From assembly GCA_963840565.1 (NCBI GenBank), contig CAWIZH010000002.1, positions 1,054,001 through 1,118,000 of the forward strand: DNA of 64,000 bases, given 5' to 3'. The notes beneath the pieces are model-generated. The model saw nothing but the letters and a program-made list of their open reading frames with translations. It was not told where the DNA came from and made no database searches. This DNA is from VRUE01 sp963840565 (GTDB lineage Bacteria > Actinomycetota > Thermoleophilia > Solirubrobacterales > 70-9). Both the position numbers and the translations under genes were made by a program. Below, in pieces: positions 34,697 through 44,148 of the stretch. Numbering within the stretch: position 1 is the stretch's first letter; the number at the start of each line of letters is the position of its first letter.

Positions 34697-35779
34697 ATGG
34701 CTCTCTTTCGTCCCCGCATCGTCGCGCTGCTCGCCTGCGCCTTCGGGCTGATCGCCCTGGCAATGGCGTCGCCGTGCGCCGCCAAGCCCTGGATCGGCGT
34801 GCAGGGAAACCAGCTGGTGGACGGCAGTGGCAACCCGGTGCGGCTGCTCGGGGTCAATCGCTCGGGCACCGAGTACCAGTGCGAGCGCGGCGCGGGCATC
34901 TTCGAGGGCCCCGATGACGAAGCGTCGATCAAGGCGATGCTGCGCTGGCACATCAACGCGGTGCGGGTGCCGCTCAACGAGAGCTGCTGGCTGGGAATCA
35001 ACTTCACCCAGGCAAGCCTTGGCGGCGCCAACTACCGGGAGGCGATTCGCGCCTACGTCGAACGGCTGGAGCGAGCGGGCCTCTACGTAATCCTCGACCT
35101 GCACTGGGCCTCGCCGCGGACCTTTCCCTCGGCGGGGATCATCCCGATGCCCGACGCCGAACACTCGCCCGACCTCTGGCGCAGCGTCGCGAGCGAATAT
35201 CGCGAAGACCGCAGCGTCATCTTCGACCTCTACAACGAGCCGCGCCCGGGCGTGCCCTGGTCCTGCTGGGCCGAAGGCTGCGAAATCGAAGACCACTGGG
35301 TCGGCCTCTACCAGGCAACAGGGATGAAACAGCTGATCGAAGCCGTGCGCTCGACCGGGGCGCAGCAGCCGCTGATGCTGGCCGGGGTCGACTGGGCGCG
35401 CAACCTCGACGGCTGGCTCGCCCACCTGCCGCCCGATCCCGCCAACGCCGAGGTCGCCTCTAACCACACCTACAACTTCTCCGCCTGCCAGGCCCACTGC
35501 CGCCGCACCCTCCTCCGCATCGCCGCCGAGCACCCCGTGGTCACCGGCGAGCTCGGCGAGGGCGACTGCCGGCACCACTACATCGACAACTACATGCCCT
35601 GGGCCGACGCGCACGGCATCTCCTACCTCGGCTGGGCCTGGGACGCCGGCAACGGCTGGACCTGCCGCGGCGGCCCGAGCCTGATCAAGGACTACAGCGG
35701 CCACCCCACCAGCTTCGGCATCGGCCTGCGGGAACACCTGCGCATGCTGGCACGAACGGGTAGCCCGCTCGTGCCCTAA
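34697..35779 (+). CDS. Secreted GH5 family glycoside hydrolase
   Basis: 360 residues. The signal peptide is FRPRIVALLACAFGLIALAM with cleavage near CAA. GH5 signatures: RLLGVNRSGTEYQCERG, HINAVRVPLNESCW, LYVILDLHWASP, FDLYNEPRPG (acid/base Glu181) and VVTGELGEGDC (nucleophile Glu285). It cleaves a beta-linked glucan or mannan outside the cell; the substrate cannot be decided. GTG 34691 and TTG 34682 are alternative starts. Its TAA (35777-35779) abuts the convergent wzt stop with no base between. Confidence 0.85.
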   Translation: MALFRPRIVALLACAFGLIALAMASPCAAKPWIGVQGNQLVDGSGNPVRLLGVNRSGTEYQCERGAGIFEGPDDEASIKAMLRWHINAVRVPLNESCWLGINFTQASLGGANYREAIRAYVERLERAGLYVILDLHWASPRTFPSAGIIPMPDAEHSPDLWRSVASEYREDRSVIFDLYNEPRPGVPWSCWAEGCEIEDHWVGLYQATGMKQLIEAVRSTGAQQPLMLAGVDWARNLDGWLAHLPPDPANAEVASNHTYNFSACQAHCRRTLLRIAAEHPVVTGELGEGDCRHHYIDNYMPWADAHGISYLGWAWDAGNGWTCRGGPSLIKDYSGHPTSFGIGLREHLRMLARTGSPLVP

Positions 35780-37033
35780 CTAGCTCGGCGGCAGCCGCCA
35801 ACTGTGGGCGAGCACAACGTCGCCGTCGGCGCCCATCGGCGGCATCGGCCGGCCGTCGATCACGCCCGGCTCGACGTCGAAGTAGGCCGCTGCCTGGAGG
35901 CTGTCCTGGACCTCCTGGCGACCGCGCAGGACGACGTCGATGCGGTAGCGGCCGGGGATCAGGGGCAGCGAGTCGACCTCGCACTCGATCCGCGGGCCGA
36001 TCGCCGAGTCGCGAACGTCGGTCTGGCTGGAGAGCTCGCTGTCGAGCGTGGTGACCGGGTGGCCGAGGCTGTTGACGACGGTCAGCTGCACGTCCATCAT
36101 CGGCAGCACCTCGGTGAAGTCGATGACGATTTTCGCCTTGCGACCGCCGACGACCACGTCGGCCTCGCCGGAGACAACGTCGTAGACGGCGAGTCGGCTG
36201 ACCAGCGATTCCTTCCAGCCGTCACGGTCCTTGCGGGTGAGCAGGTCGTCGGAGGCCGAGCGCTCGAGGCCGCGCAGGTACTGGCTGACCGCTTCGTCGA
36301 CCGGCGCGTCAGTGACGACGGCGCCGCGTTCGAGCAGGATGCCGCGCCGGCAGAGGGCCTGGATCGTGGCGAGGTTGTGGGAGACGAAAATCACCGTGCT
36401 GCCCGCTTTCGCCACCTCGGCCATCTTCGCCAGCGACTTGCGCTGGAAGGAGGCATCGCCGACGGCGAGCACCTCGTCGACGAGCAGGATCTCGGGTTCG
36501 AGGTGGGCGGCGACGGCGAAAGCGAGCCGCACCGACATGCCGCTCGAGTAGCGCTTCACCGGCGTGTCGAGGAAGCGGTCGACATCGGCGAATTCGGCGA
36601 TTTCGTCGAAGCGGGCGCGGATCTCCGCCCGCCGCATGCCGAGGATGGCACCGTTTAGGAAGACGTTCTCGCGCCCGGTCAGCTCGGGATGAAAGCCGGT
36701 GCCGACCTCGAGCAGCGAGCCGACCCGGCCGGTGACATCGGCCCAGCCGCTGCTCGGCTCGATGATCCGCGAGAGCACTTTCAGCAGCGTGCTCTTGCCC
36801 GCGCCGTTGTGGCCGATCAGGCCGATCGCTTCGCCGCGGTTGACCGTGAAGGAGACTTCGCGCAGCGCGTCAAGGTAGTCGTATTCGACCTCGGGCCCGC
36901 GGCCGACCAGCTTCTTCGGCACCGCCTTGAGCCCACTGACGAGGCTGTCGCGCAGCGTCCCGTAGCCCTGGTGGCTGAGGCCGAGCCGGAAGCTCTTGCC
37001 GAGCTCGTGGACCTCGATCGCGACGTCGCTCAT
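35780..37033 (-). CDS. wzt: ABC exporter ATPase for a surface polysaccharide (Wzt type)
   Basis: 417 residues. ATPase motifs: GHNGAGKST (Walker A, residues 74-82), RYSSGMSVRLAFAV (signature, about 161-174), EILLVDEVLAVGD (Walker B) and SHNLATIQ (switch His). The extra C-terminal domain (about residue 255 on) resembles the glycan-binding domain of Wzt proteins that recognise the finished chain. It pairs with Wzm upstream through a TGATG overlap. The ATG at 37033 starts the conserved N-terminus. Confidence 0.9.
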   Translation of the reverse strand: MSDVAIEVHELGKSFRLGLSHQGYGTLRDSLVSGLKAVPKKLVGRGPEVEYDYLDALREVSFTVNRGEAIGLIGHNGAGKSTLLKVLSRIIEPSSGWADVTGRVGSLLEVGTGFHPELTGRENVFLNGAILGMRRAEIRARFDEIAEFADVDRFLDTPVKRYSSGMSVRLAFAVAAHLEPEILLVDEVLAVGDASFQRKSLAKMAEVAKAGSTVIFVSHNLATIQALCRRGILLERGAVVTDAPVDEAVSQYLRGLERSASDDLLTRKDRDGWKESLVSRLAVYDVVSGEADVVVGGRKAKIVIDFTEVLPMMDVQLTVVNSLGHPVTTLDSELSSQTDVRDSAIGPRIECEVDSLPLIPGRYRIDVVLRGRQEVQDSLQAAAYFDVEPGVIDGRPMPPMGADGDVVLAHSWRLPPS

Positions 37034-37914
37034 CAGATGATGTCGGCGAAGCTGCGCTCCACCCGGTCGAAGTAAGCAAGGCCGGCCAGCAGCAGCAGCG
37101 CCGCGCCCAGGGTCGACATCCCGATCAGCGCCCAGGGCGCGCTGCCGGTGTCGAGCACCGCCCAGCGGAAGCCTTCGACCACACCGGCCATCGGGTTGAT
37201 CGCCGAGAGCGTCCGCCATGGCTGGCTGATCGAATCGGCGGAGTAGACCACCGGCGTGACGAAGAGCCACATCTGCACGGCGAAGGGGACGACGTAGCGG
37301 ACGTCGCGGTAGCGAACGTTGACGGCCGAGAGCAAGGCGGTGGCGCCGAGCAGTGCCGCGGCGGCGAGCACAATCAGAAACGGCAGGAAGAGGATCGCCG
37401 CCGAGGGCACGATGCCGTAGATGAGGACGACGGCGAGCAGGATCGCGATCGAGATACCGAGGTCGACGAAACCGGCGCCGATCACCCCCATCGGCATGAA
37501 GATGCGCGGGAAATAGATTTTCGAGACCAGGTCTTTGTACATCACGAGGCTTTCCGAACCGAGCAGCAAAGCGCTCGAGAAGAAGGCCCAGGGGACCAGC
37601 GCGGCGAGGCTGAAGAGGGCGTAGGGAACGTCCCCCGAGGAGACCCCGGCGACGCGGCCGAAGAAGACCGAGAAGATGATCATGAAGGCGACCGGCTGCA
37701 GGATCGCCCAGGCCGCACCGAGGGCGGTCTGGCGGTAGCGCAGGGTGATGTCGCGGACGACGATCTGCAGGGCGAGGTCGCGGTAGCGCCAGAGTTCGCG
37801 GGGCGAGAGCACGCGGCTGAAGCCGGTGGTCGGTTGCAGCCGGATCGTTTCAGGCGGGTTTGTCCCGACTTCGTCGGTCGGCGCTGGAGCGGTCGTCTCG
37901 GGCATCGTCATCAA
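37033..37914 (-). CDS. wzm: ABC-2 type polysaccharide exporter permease (Wzm type)
   Basis: 293 residues with six hydrophobic helices. WRYRDLALQIVVRDITLRYR, QTALGAAWAILQPVAFMIIF and FSSALLLGSESLVMYKDLVS are typical of TagG/Wzm permeases. It carries lipid-linked polysaccharide across the membrane with the Wzt ATPase. A Pro/Thr-rich tail precedes the first helix. The start at ATG 37914 could instead be 37911 or 37905. Confidence 0.9.
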   Translation of the reverse strand: MMTMPETTAPAPTDEVGTNPPETIRLQPTTGFSRVLSPRELWRYRDLALQIVVRDITLRYRQTALGAAWAILQPVAFMIIFSVFFGRVAGVSSGDVPYALFSLAALVPWAFFSSALLLGSESLVMYKDLVSKIYFPRIFMPMGVIGAGFVDLGISIAILLAVVLIYGIVPSAAILFLPFLIVLAAAALLGATALLSAVNVRYRDVRYVVPFAVQMWLFVTPVVYSADSISQPWRTLSAINPMAGVVEGFRWAVLDTGSAPWALIGMSTLGAALLLLAGLAYFDRVERSFADII

Positions 37915-37963
37915 GATAGGTTCGGCGCCCGCCTCAACACCCCTGGCGGGCGACCTACCCGGG

Positions 37964-39208
37964 CTATCGGCCAGAGTGGGCCCTGCGCTTTAGGCGTGCA
38001 TCGATGGCTTCCTGGTATGCCCGCTCGAACTGGGGCACCACGGCCTCGGCGCTGAACAGCTTCGCCCGCTGCACCGCGGCCTCTCCCATGCGGGCGCGCA
38101 TCGCGCCGTCGGCGAGCATCCGTTGCAAGGCGGCGCGCAGCGCCTCACGATCGCCAGCCGCCACCAGCAGGCCGGTCTCGCCGTCGGCAACGATGTCGCG
38201 AAGCCCGCCGATGTCGGAGGCGACGATCGGCTTGCCCGCGGCGGCAGCCTCGAGGGCGACGATTCCAAACGGCTCGGCCCAGATCGAGGGCGCGACGCTG
38301 AACAATGAGCGCCGCAGGGCCTCGACCGCCAGCGCATGCGGCAACCGGCCGGGCGCGATGATCCCCGGCTCCCCCTCCAGCCCGTCGAGCTTGCGCCGAC
38401 CGATCAGGACCAGCGGGGGTGGATCGTCCAGCTCCCTGTAGGCAGCGATCAGGTTGCCGGCTCCCTTGTCCTCGGCGACGTCGCCGAAGTAGAGGATGAA
38501 CGGCTCGTCGGGGAGCATCGAGAGGCGCCCGGCCGCGTCGGCGGGAGCCGCGGGCAGATCGCCGACGAAGTCGGGGATGATCCGGTGAGGCCCCTCCGCC
38601 TCGACCCGGCAAAGCTCCTCGACCGCGGAGCTGATCGAAAGGAACAAGTCGACCCGCCGCCGCACCCAGGGCTCCGAGAGCCGCGTGCCGAGCGCGACCA
38701 TCGTCCCCTTCCCGGCACCGTAGTACTCGAAGGCGTGGCCCAGGCACTTGAGCGGCGCCGGGCCGCTGCAAACGGCGCCTTTGTAGAAGAGCCGCTTGGT
38801 CGGGCAGACCAGCCCGTAGTCGTGCAGCGAGAGCACCAGCGGCGCGGCGGAGCCACGGGCCAGGGGCAGGAACGAGTTGACGAGCCAGTTGTGGGCATGG
38901 ACGACGTCGGGGCGCTCGCGGCGCACCAGGCGGCGCAGCTCAGCGGTTGTCTTCGGGTCGGGCAGCGGCGCGGCGTAGCGCGCCTCATCGAGCACCGGGA
39001 CCCCGGGGATGCTGTGAACGGAGCTGCCGAGCTGATGGACCCGCACGCCGCTGTCGCCGCTCTGCGGCGGCTCGCCGATCGGCTGGCGCAGCGTCGCAAC
39101 GGAAACTTCATGGCCGCGCCTGGCCAGCTGCCCGCTGAGGTCCTCGACCAGCCGCTCCTCCCCCCCGACCACGGGAGAGTATGTCTGCGCCAGCATCAGG
39201 ATCCGCAT
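37964..39208 (-). CDS. Family 4 glycosyltransferase
   Basis: 414 residues, GT-B fold. MRILMLAQTYSPVVGGEERL, LSGQLARRGHEVSVATLRQP, VVHAHNWLVNSFLPLARGS, PFILYFGDVAEDKGAGNLI, then the donor site IWAEPFGIVALEAAAAGKPI with its EPFGIVALE motif. It is a cytosolic retaining transferase, first gene of the unit that continues with wzm and wzt. It is divergent from the GT2-GT4 fusion with 57 bp between. Confidence 0.88.
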   Translation of the reverse strand: MRILMLAQTYSPVVGGEERLVEDLSGQLARRGHEVSVATLRQPIGEPPQSGDSGVRVHQLGSSVHSIPGVPVLDEARYAAPLPDPKTTAELRRLVRRERPDVVHAHNWLVNSFLPLARGSAAPLVLSLHDYGLVCPTKRLFYKGAVCSGPAPLKCLGHAFEYYGAGKGTMVALGTRLSEPWVRRRVDLFLSISSAVEELCRVEAEGPHRIIPDFVGDLPAAPADAAGRLSMLPDEPFILYFGDVAEDKGAGNLIAAYRELDDPPPLVLIGRRKLDGLEGEPGIIAPGRLPHALAVEALRRSLFSVAPSIWAEPFGIVALEAAAAGKPIVASDIGGLRDIVADGETGLLVAAGDREALRAALQRMLADGAMRARMGEAAVQRAKLFSAEAVVPQFERAYQEAIDARLKRRAHSGR

Positions 39209-39265
39209 CGCGGCGGATCGTACAGTTGGCCATCGCCGTCGAGGAGCGGCTGTAACCTGGCCCGC

Positions 39266-41338
39266 GTGCCGAGCCAGCCGAATCAGCAGGGAGCCCCTGC
39301 CTCCCCCTCGATCTCGGTGATCGTCACCGCCTTCACCTTCGACCGCCTCGGCTCGATCGAGGAAATCGTCGAGTCGATGCGCCTGCAGACGGTTGCTCCG
39401 GCCGAGACGCTGCTGGTGATCGACTACGCACCGGAGCTGGAAGACGAGTGCCGGCGGCGCTGGCCTGACATCCGCGTCATTCCCAATATCGCCGAACGCG
39501 GCTCCTGTGGGGGGCGCAACACCGGCGTCGCCGAGAGCGCCGGTGAGATCGTCGCCTTCCTCGACGACGACGCGATCCCCAACCACGAGTGGATCGAGCG
39601 GCTCGGCGCCGACTTCGCCGACCCGCGCGTGATCGGGGTCGCCGGCGGCGTCAACCCGCGCTGGCTGGACGAGCGCCCCGCCTGGTTCCCGCCCGAGTTC
39701 GACTGGGTCGTCGGCTGCATGCACTCGGGCATGCCGAAGGAGCGCGAGCCGGTCCGCAACGCAATCGCCGCCAACATGGCGATCAGGCGCGAGGAGATGC
39801 TCGCGGTCGGCGGGTTGCGCAAAGAGTTCAGCCGGATCGAGAAGAACGCGGCGGGCGGCGAGGAGACCGACCTCTGCATCCGCCTCACCGAGCGCTGGCC
39901 GGAGCGGATCATCCTCTTCGACCCGGTGCCGGCGGTCGAACACTGCGTGCCGCCCGAGCGCGGCGAGCTGCGCTACTTCATCACCCGCTGCTTCGCCGAG
40001 GGGCGCTCGAAGGCGGCCCTGGCGCGGCTGGTGGGGAGTCAGTCCGGCCTCTCCTCGGAGCGCTCCTACGTCCGGCGCACGCTGCCGCTCGGCGTCCTGC
40101 ACAACCTCGGCGGCGTCCTGCGCGGCGAATTCGCCGGGCTCGGCCGGGCGGCGATGATCGTCGCCGGCCTGGGCACGACCGTGGCCGGATACGCGACCGC
40201 TTCGCACCCCGGCGGCGACAAGCGGGGCGAGCCGGAGACAGGCGAGCCGCGCCTCCTGCGCATCCTGACCGTGACGCCGCTGAGCCCGCTGGTGCAGGGC
40301 GGGGTCGAGCGCCACGTCAGCGAAGTGACCCGCCGCCTCGCCGCCGGCGCCGAGGTCGAGGTGCTCTGCACCGAGCCGGGTGGCGCCAAGCTGCGCGAGG
40401 AGGAGCGCGACGGGGTCAGGATCCGCGTCCTGCGCTCCTGGCCGGCGAACCGCGACTGGTGCCTCGCGCCGCGCCTCTGGGGCGAGATCCGCCGCGCCAG
40501 GCCCGACGTGATCCACGTCCAGAGCTACCACACGGCGGTGGCGCCGCTGGCGATGTTGCGGGCGATCGTCCTGCGCGTGCCCTTCGTCGTCACCTTCCAC
40601 GGGGGCGGCCACTCCTCGGGCCTGCGCAACCGCCTGCGCCGCCTGCAGCGCCTGCTGATGCGGCCGCTGCTGCGCCGGGCGGCGCGCCTGATCGCCGTCG
40701 CCCGCTTCGAGATCGACGAGTACAGCCGCGAGCTGCGCCTGCCGGCGGAGAAGTTCGCGCTGATCCCGAACGGGACCGAGCTCGCCTTCTCCGACGCCGG
40801 GCCGCCCCGGCGCAACGGCCGCCCGACCTTCGCGACGATCGGCCGGCTCGAGCGCTACAAGGGCCACCACCGGGTCCTCGCCGCCCTGCCGGAGGTGCTG
40901 ACACTGGAACCGAAGGCGCGGCTGCTGATCGTCGGCAGCGGCCCCTATGAGGCCGCCCTGCGCGAGCAGGCCGAGCAGCTCGGCCTCGGCGACGCGGTCG
41001 AGTTCACCAGCATCCCCGCCGACCGCCCCGAGGCGATGGCGGAGCTCCTACGCGGGGTCTCGCTGGTCGTGCTGCTGAGCGAGTTCGAGACCCACCCACT
41101 GGTCGCGCTGGAGGCGGCGGCGGCGGGCTGCCGGCTGCTCGTCGCCGACACCGGCGGCCTCTCCGAGCTGGCCCGCGACGGTTTCGCCCGCGCCGTGCCG
41201 CTCGAGGAGAGTCCGCGGCAGGTAGGCGCCGCCGTGGTCGAGGAGCTGGCCCTGCCGCCGCAGGACAAGCGGCCGCCGCTCAGCACCTGGGACGAGTGCG
41301 CAGCCGAGCTGCTCGAGCTGTACCGCTCGCTCGCCTGA
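39266..41338 (+). CDS. GT2-GT4 fused bifunctional glycosyltransferase
   Basis: 690 residues. Residues 15-300 are GT2: ISVIVTAFTFDRLGSIEEIV, GSCGGRNTGVAESAGEIVAF, LDDDAIPNHEWIERLG. From about 330 a GT-B domain follows: LLRILTVTPLSPLVQGGVER, PDVIHVQSYHTAVAPLAMLR, FATIGRLERYKGHHRVLAAL, SEFETHPLVALEAAAAGCRL (with the SEFETHPLVALE donor-site motif). Two transferases in one chain may add consecutive sugars. The GTG at 39266 is close behind a TGTAACCT box, so a leaderless mRNA is possible. Confidence 0.85.
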   Translation: MPSQPNQQGAPASPSISVIVTAFTFDRLGSIEEIVESMRLQTVAPAETLLVIDYAPELEDECRRRWPDIRVIPNIAERGSCGGRNTGVAESAGEIVAFLDDDAIPNHEWIERLGADFADPRVIGVAGGVNPRWLDERPAWFPPEFDWVVGCMHSGMPKEREPVRNAIAANMAIRREEMLAVGGLRKEFSRIEKNAAGGEETDLCIRLTERWPERIILFDPVPAVEHCVPPERGELRYFITRCFAEGRSKAALARLVGSQSGLSSERSYVRRTLPLGVLHNLGGVLRGEFAGLGRAAMIVAGLGTTVAGYATASHPGGDKRGEPETGEPRLLRILTVTPLSPLVQGGVERHVSEVTRRLAAGAEVEVLCTEPGGAKLREEERDGVRIRVLRSWPANRDWCLAPRLWGEIRRARPDVIHVQSYHTAVAPLAMLRAIVLRVPFVVTFHGGGHSSGLRNRLRRLQRLLMRPLLRRAARLIAVARFEIDEYSRELRLPAEKFALIPNGTELAFSDAGPPRRNGRPTFATIGRLERYKGHHRVLAALPEVLTLEPKARLLIVGSGPYEAALREQAEQLGLGDAVEFTSIPADRPEAMAELLRGVSLVVLLSEFETHPLVALEAAAAGCRLLVADTGGLSELARDGFARAVPLEESPRQVGAAVVEELALPPQDKRPPLSTWDECAAELLELYRSLA

Positions 41339-41406
41339 GAGGCACATCCGTCCAGCCAGGCTTGACGCGCTGAAGGGTCAGTGCCTCAAACCGATGAGTG
41401 CGGTGC

Positions 41407-42750
41407 ATGAACGCACCGACTCGCACGGCCTTCCTTCTCTCCTGCCTGCTGACGGCGATGGGGACGCTCGCATTCGCCGCGACAGGCGCCTCGGCGGGCG
41501 CCTCTCGCGCTCCGAGCGCCGCCTGCCGCAGCGGAGCGTCCGCCGCGGCCAAGCAGGCAGATGTATGCCGCCGCGCAACCGCGTCGCGGGCGGTGCACCC
41601 CAGCAGCCGCCGTCACGGCCACCGCCCCGCACCGACCGCCACTCCGACACCGACTCCGGCGCCAGCGCCCCAGACGACCGCCACTCCCGCGTCGTCGCCG
41701 TCGCCAGCTCCCACGGCGACGCCAGCTCCTATTCCGGCCGCCGAATCCACGCCGGCACCAACGCCCGCCCCGGCAACCAACTCGATCTACTGGGGCGCCT
41801 GGATCGGCAGCCAGCTGACCGGCACCGAAGCCCCCTGGGACATGAACGCGGTCTCCGCCTTCGAAGGCGACGCCCAGAAGCACGTCTCGCTGGTCCACTT
41901 CGCCTCCCCCTTCGCCGACTGCAGCCGCAACCCGTGCTCGTACTACGGCTTTCCCACCACGCCGATGGAAAACATCCGCAAGCACGGCGCGATCCCCTTC
42001 TTCAGCTGGAGCTCGCAGTCGACTCCGTCCAACATCAACGAGCCCGACTTCCAGCTCTCCGACGTGATCAGCGGCCGCTACGACGATTACATCCGCAGCT
42101 TCGCGACCGCCGCCAAGAACTGGGGCCATCCCTTCTTCCTGCGCTTCGACTGGGAGATGAACGGCAACTGGTTCCCCTGGTCCGAAGGCGTCAACGGCAA
42201 CCAGCCCGGCGAGTACGTCGCCGCCTGGCGCCACGTCCACGACATCTTCACCTCGGTCGGCGCCAGCAACGTGTCCTGGGTCTGGTGCCCGAACGTCGAC
42301 CCGAACAAAGAATTCCGCGACTACACCCCGATGTATCCCGGCAACGGCTACGTCGACTGGACCAGCCTCGACGGCTACAACTGGGGCAAATCGCCCTACC
42401 GGCCCGCCGGCTGGAAGACCTTCGACCAGCTCTTCAACTCGACTTACCACAAGATCGTCGACACGATCGCCCCCTCAAAGCCAATGGTGGTCGGCGAGGT
42501 CGGCTCGACCGAGTACGGCGGCTCCAAGGCGACCTGGATCAAAGAAATGCTGACCGAGCTGCCCACCTCCTACCCGAAGATCCACGGCCTCGTCTGGTTC
42601 AACCGCGAAGCGGAGGGCGAACCGATGGACTGGTCGATCGAGACCTCGAGCAGTGCCGAGAGCGCTTTCGCCGCGGGCATCCAGAGCCCGGCCTACGCCG
42701 GCAGCCAGTTCGCCTCGCTGCCCTCTGGCGCGATTCAGCCGGCCGGCTGA
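41407..42750 (+). CDS. Secreted GH26-like hydrolase, paralogue 1
   Basis: 447 residues. Signal peptide (TAFLLSCLLTAMGTLAFAAT), a basic segment, then a long Pro/Thr/Ala linker (about residues 75-125) and the catalytic domain SIYWGAWIGSQLTGTEAPWD. The acid/base Glu250 is in FDWEMNGNWFPW and the nucleophile Glu364 in MVVGEVGST, as in GH26 beta-mannanases. The expected role is endo-cleavage of a beta-mannan-like or related glycan outside the cell. The linker suggests tethering at a distance from the wall. ATG 41407 was chosen because it begins the hydrophobic leader; GTG 41398 is in frame upstream. Confidence 0.85.
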   Translation: MNAPTRTAFLLSCLLTAMGTLAFAATGASAGASRAPSAACRSGASAAAKQADVCRRATASRAVHPSSRRHGHRPAPTATPTPTPAPAPQTTATPASSPSPAPTATPAPIPAAESTPAPTPAPATNSIYWGAWIGSQLTGTEAPWDMNAVSAFEGDAQKHVSLVHFASPFADCSRNPCSYYGFPTTPMENIRKHGAIPFFSWSSQSTPSNINEPDFQLSDVISGRYDDYIRSFATAAKNWGHPFFLRFDWEMNGNWFPWSEGVNGNQPGEYVAAWRHVHDIFTSVGASNVSWVWCPNVDPNKEFRDYTPMYPGNGYVDWTSLDGYNWGKSPYRPAGWKTFDQLFNSTYHKIVDTIAPSKPMVVGEVGSTEYGGSKATWIKEMLTELPTSYPKIHGLVWFNREAEGEPMDWSIETSSSAESAFAAGIQSPAYAGSQFASLPSGAIQPAG

Positions 42751-42839
42751 ACGCCGCCCGTTTGTCAAGCCCACTCGAACAAACGTCCAGTAGACCCATC
42801 GCTTGCTGAAAGGGAACGGTTGGCAGTCGATGGCTGGAG

Positions 42840-44087
42840 GTGCCCAAACGCCTCCGAAATCGCCTTCCCGCCCTCGCAGCGCTTCTGACCGTCCTCCTGG
42901 CCGCAGTACTGCTGATCCCGGGCGCCGGAGCCTCCGCGGCCGGCACCCTTCGCACCTCGGTCGGCGCCGCCCGTAGCCTCGGCAAGCCGAGCTCCTGCGT
43001 TAAGCGCCTGCCGCACACGAAGGCGGCGCAGATGAGCGCCGAGCGACGCAGGCAGACGCTGCGGCGGGTGCGCAGCTGCCGTCGCAAGCTGGCAACCAAG
43101 TCCTCCTCGCCCGCCTCCTCCCTCTACTGGGGCGCCTGGATCGGCGACCAGCTGACCGGCACCGAAGCCCCCTGGGACATGGGCGCCGTCTCCAAGCTCG
43201 AACAGTCGGTCGGCAAGCAGCTCTCGATGGTGCACTTCGCCGCCCCCTTCGCCGACTGCTCCGCCTCGCCGTGCTCCTTCTACAAGTTCCCGACCGCGTC
43301 GATGGAAGACATCCGCAGCCACGGCGCGATCCCCTTCTTCAGCTGGAGCTCGCAGTCGACTCCGTCCAACATCAACGAGCCCGACTTCCAGCTCTCCGAC
43401 GTGATCAGCGGCCGCTACGACGATTACATCCGCAGCTTCGCCGAAGCAGCGAAGAGCTGGGGGCACCCCTTCTTCATGCGCTTCGACTGGGAGATGAACG
43501 GCAACTGGTTCTCCTGGTCAGAAGGCGTCAACGGCAACCAGCCCGGCGAGTACGTCGCCGCCTGGCGCCACGTCCACGACATCTTTACGTCCGTCGGAGC
43601 CACCAACGTCTCCTGGGTCTGGTGCCCAAATATCGACCCCGGCAAGGAATTCGGCGAGATCGCCGCGATGTACCCCGGCGACGACTACGTCGACTGGACC
43701 AGCCTCGACGGCTACAACTGGGGCACGAACCCGGTCCGGCCCGCCCGCTGGATGAGCTTCGACCAGCTCTTCAACTCGACCTACCACCGGATCGTCGACA
43801 CGATCGCCCCCTCAAAGCCGATGGTGATCGGCGAGGTCGGCTCGAGCGAGTACGGCGGCTCCAAGGCCGACTGGATCAAGGAAATGCTGACCGAGCTGCC
43901 CACCAAATACCCGGCAATCCACGGCCTGCTTTGGTTCGACAAGTTCGTGCCGGGCGAAGACATGGACTGGCAGCTAGACAGCAGCGCCGCCGCCGCCAGC
44001 GCCTTCGCGGCGGGAATCCAGAGCCCCTCCTACGTGGGCAACCAGTACGCCTCGCTCGGCAGCGGTCCGGTGCCTCCGCCGAGCTGA
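42840..44087 (+). CDS. Secreted GH26-like hydrolase, paralogue 2
   Basis: 415 residues from GTG 42840. A leader (LPALAALLTVLLAAVLLIPG) and a basic, Cys-containing segment (SCVKRLPHTKAAQMSAERRR) precede the domain SLYWGAWIGDQLTGTEAPWD. The catalytic pair is Glu218 (FDWEMNGNWFSW) and Glu332 (MVIGEVGSS). There is no Pro-rich linker. It shares a 122-nt identical block with paralogue 1 (43320-43441). Start is 89 bp after paralogue 1. Confidence 0.85.
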   Translation: MPKRLRNRLPALAALLTVLLAAVLLIPGAGASAAGTLRTSVGAARSLGKPSSCVKRLPHTKAAQMSAERRRQTLRRVRSCRRKLATKSSSPASSLYWGAWIGDQLTGTEAPWDMGAVSKLEQSVGKQLSMVHFAAPFADCSASPCSFYKFPTASMEDIRSHGAIPFFSWSSQSTPSNINEPDFQLSDVISGRYDDYIRSFAEAAKSWGHPFFMRFDWEMNGNWFSWSEGVNGNQPGEYVAAWRHVHDIFTSVGATNVSWVWCPNIDPGKEFGEIAAMYPGDDYVDWTSLDGYNWGTNPVRPARWMSFDQLFNSTYHRIVDTIAPSKPMVIGEVGSSEYGGSKADWIKEMLTELPTKYPAIHGLLWFDKFVPGEDMDWQLDSSAAAASAFAAGIQSPSYVGNQYASLGSGPVPPPS

Positions 44088-44110
44088 GCGCCTCGCAAGC
44101 CGCCGCCCTT

Positions 44111-44119
44111 CCCTACACT
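44111..44119 (+). promoter_or_regulatory. CCCTACACT promoter-like box before GH26 paralogue 3
   Basis: CCCTACACT lies 29 bp before the ATG at 44149. The same nonamer recurs at 46399, 40 bp before paralogue 5, so it may be a -10 region used by this array. Confidence 0.35.
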
Positions 44120-44148
44120 TCCCCAGCCTTCGTGACGAAGTCTTCTAC

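Noticed and set aside
37964..40870. Very long open frames antisense to glycosyltransferase genes, and similar ones elsewhere
   Set aside because: High GC makes stop codons rare in antisense frames; the translations are low-complexity (His, Asp, Arg-rich) and conflict with clear enzymes on the other strand.
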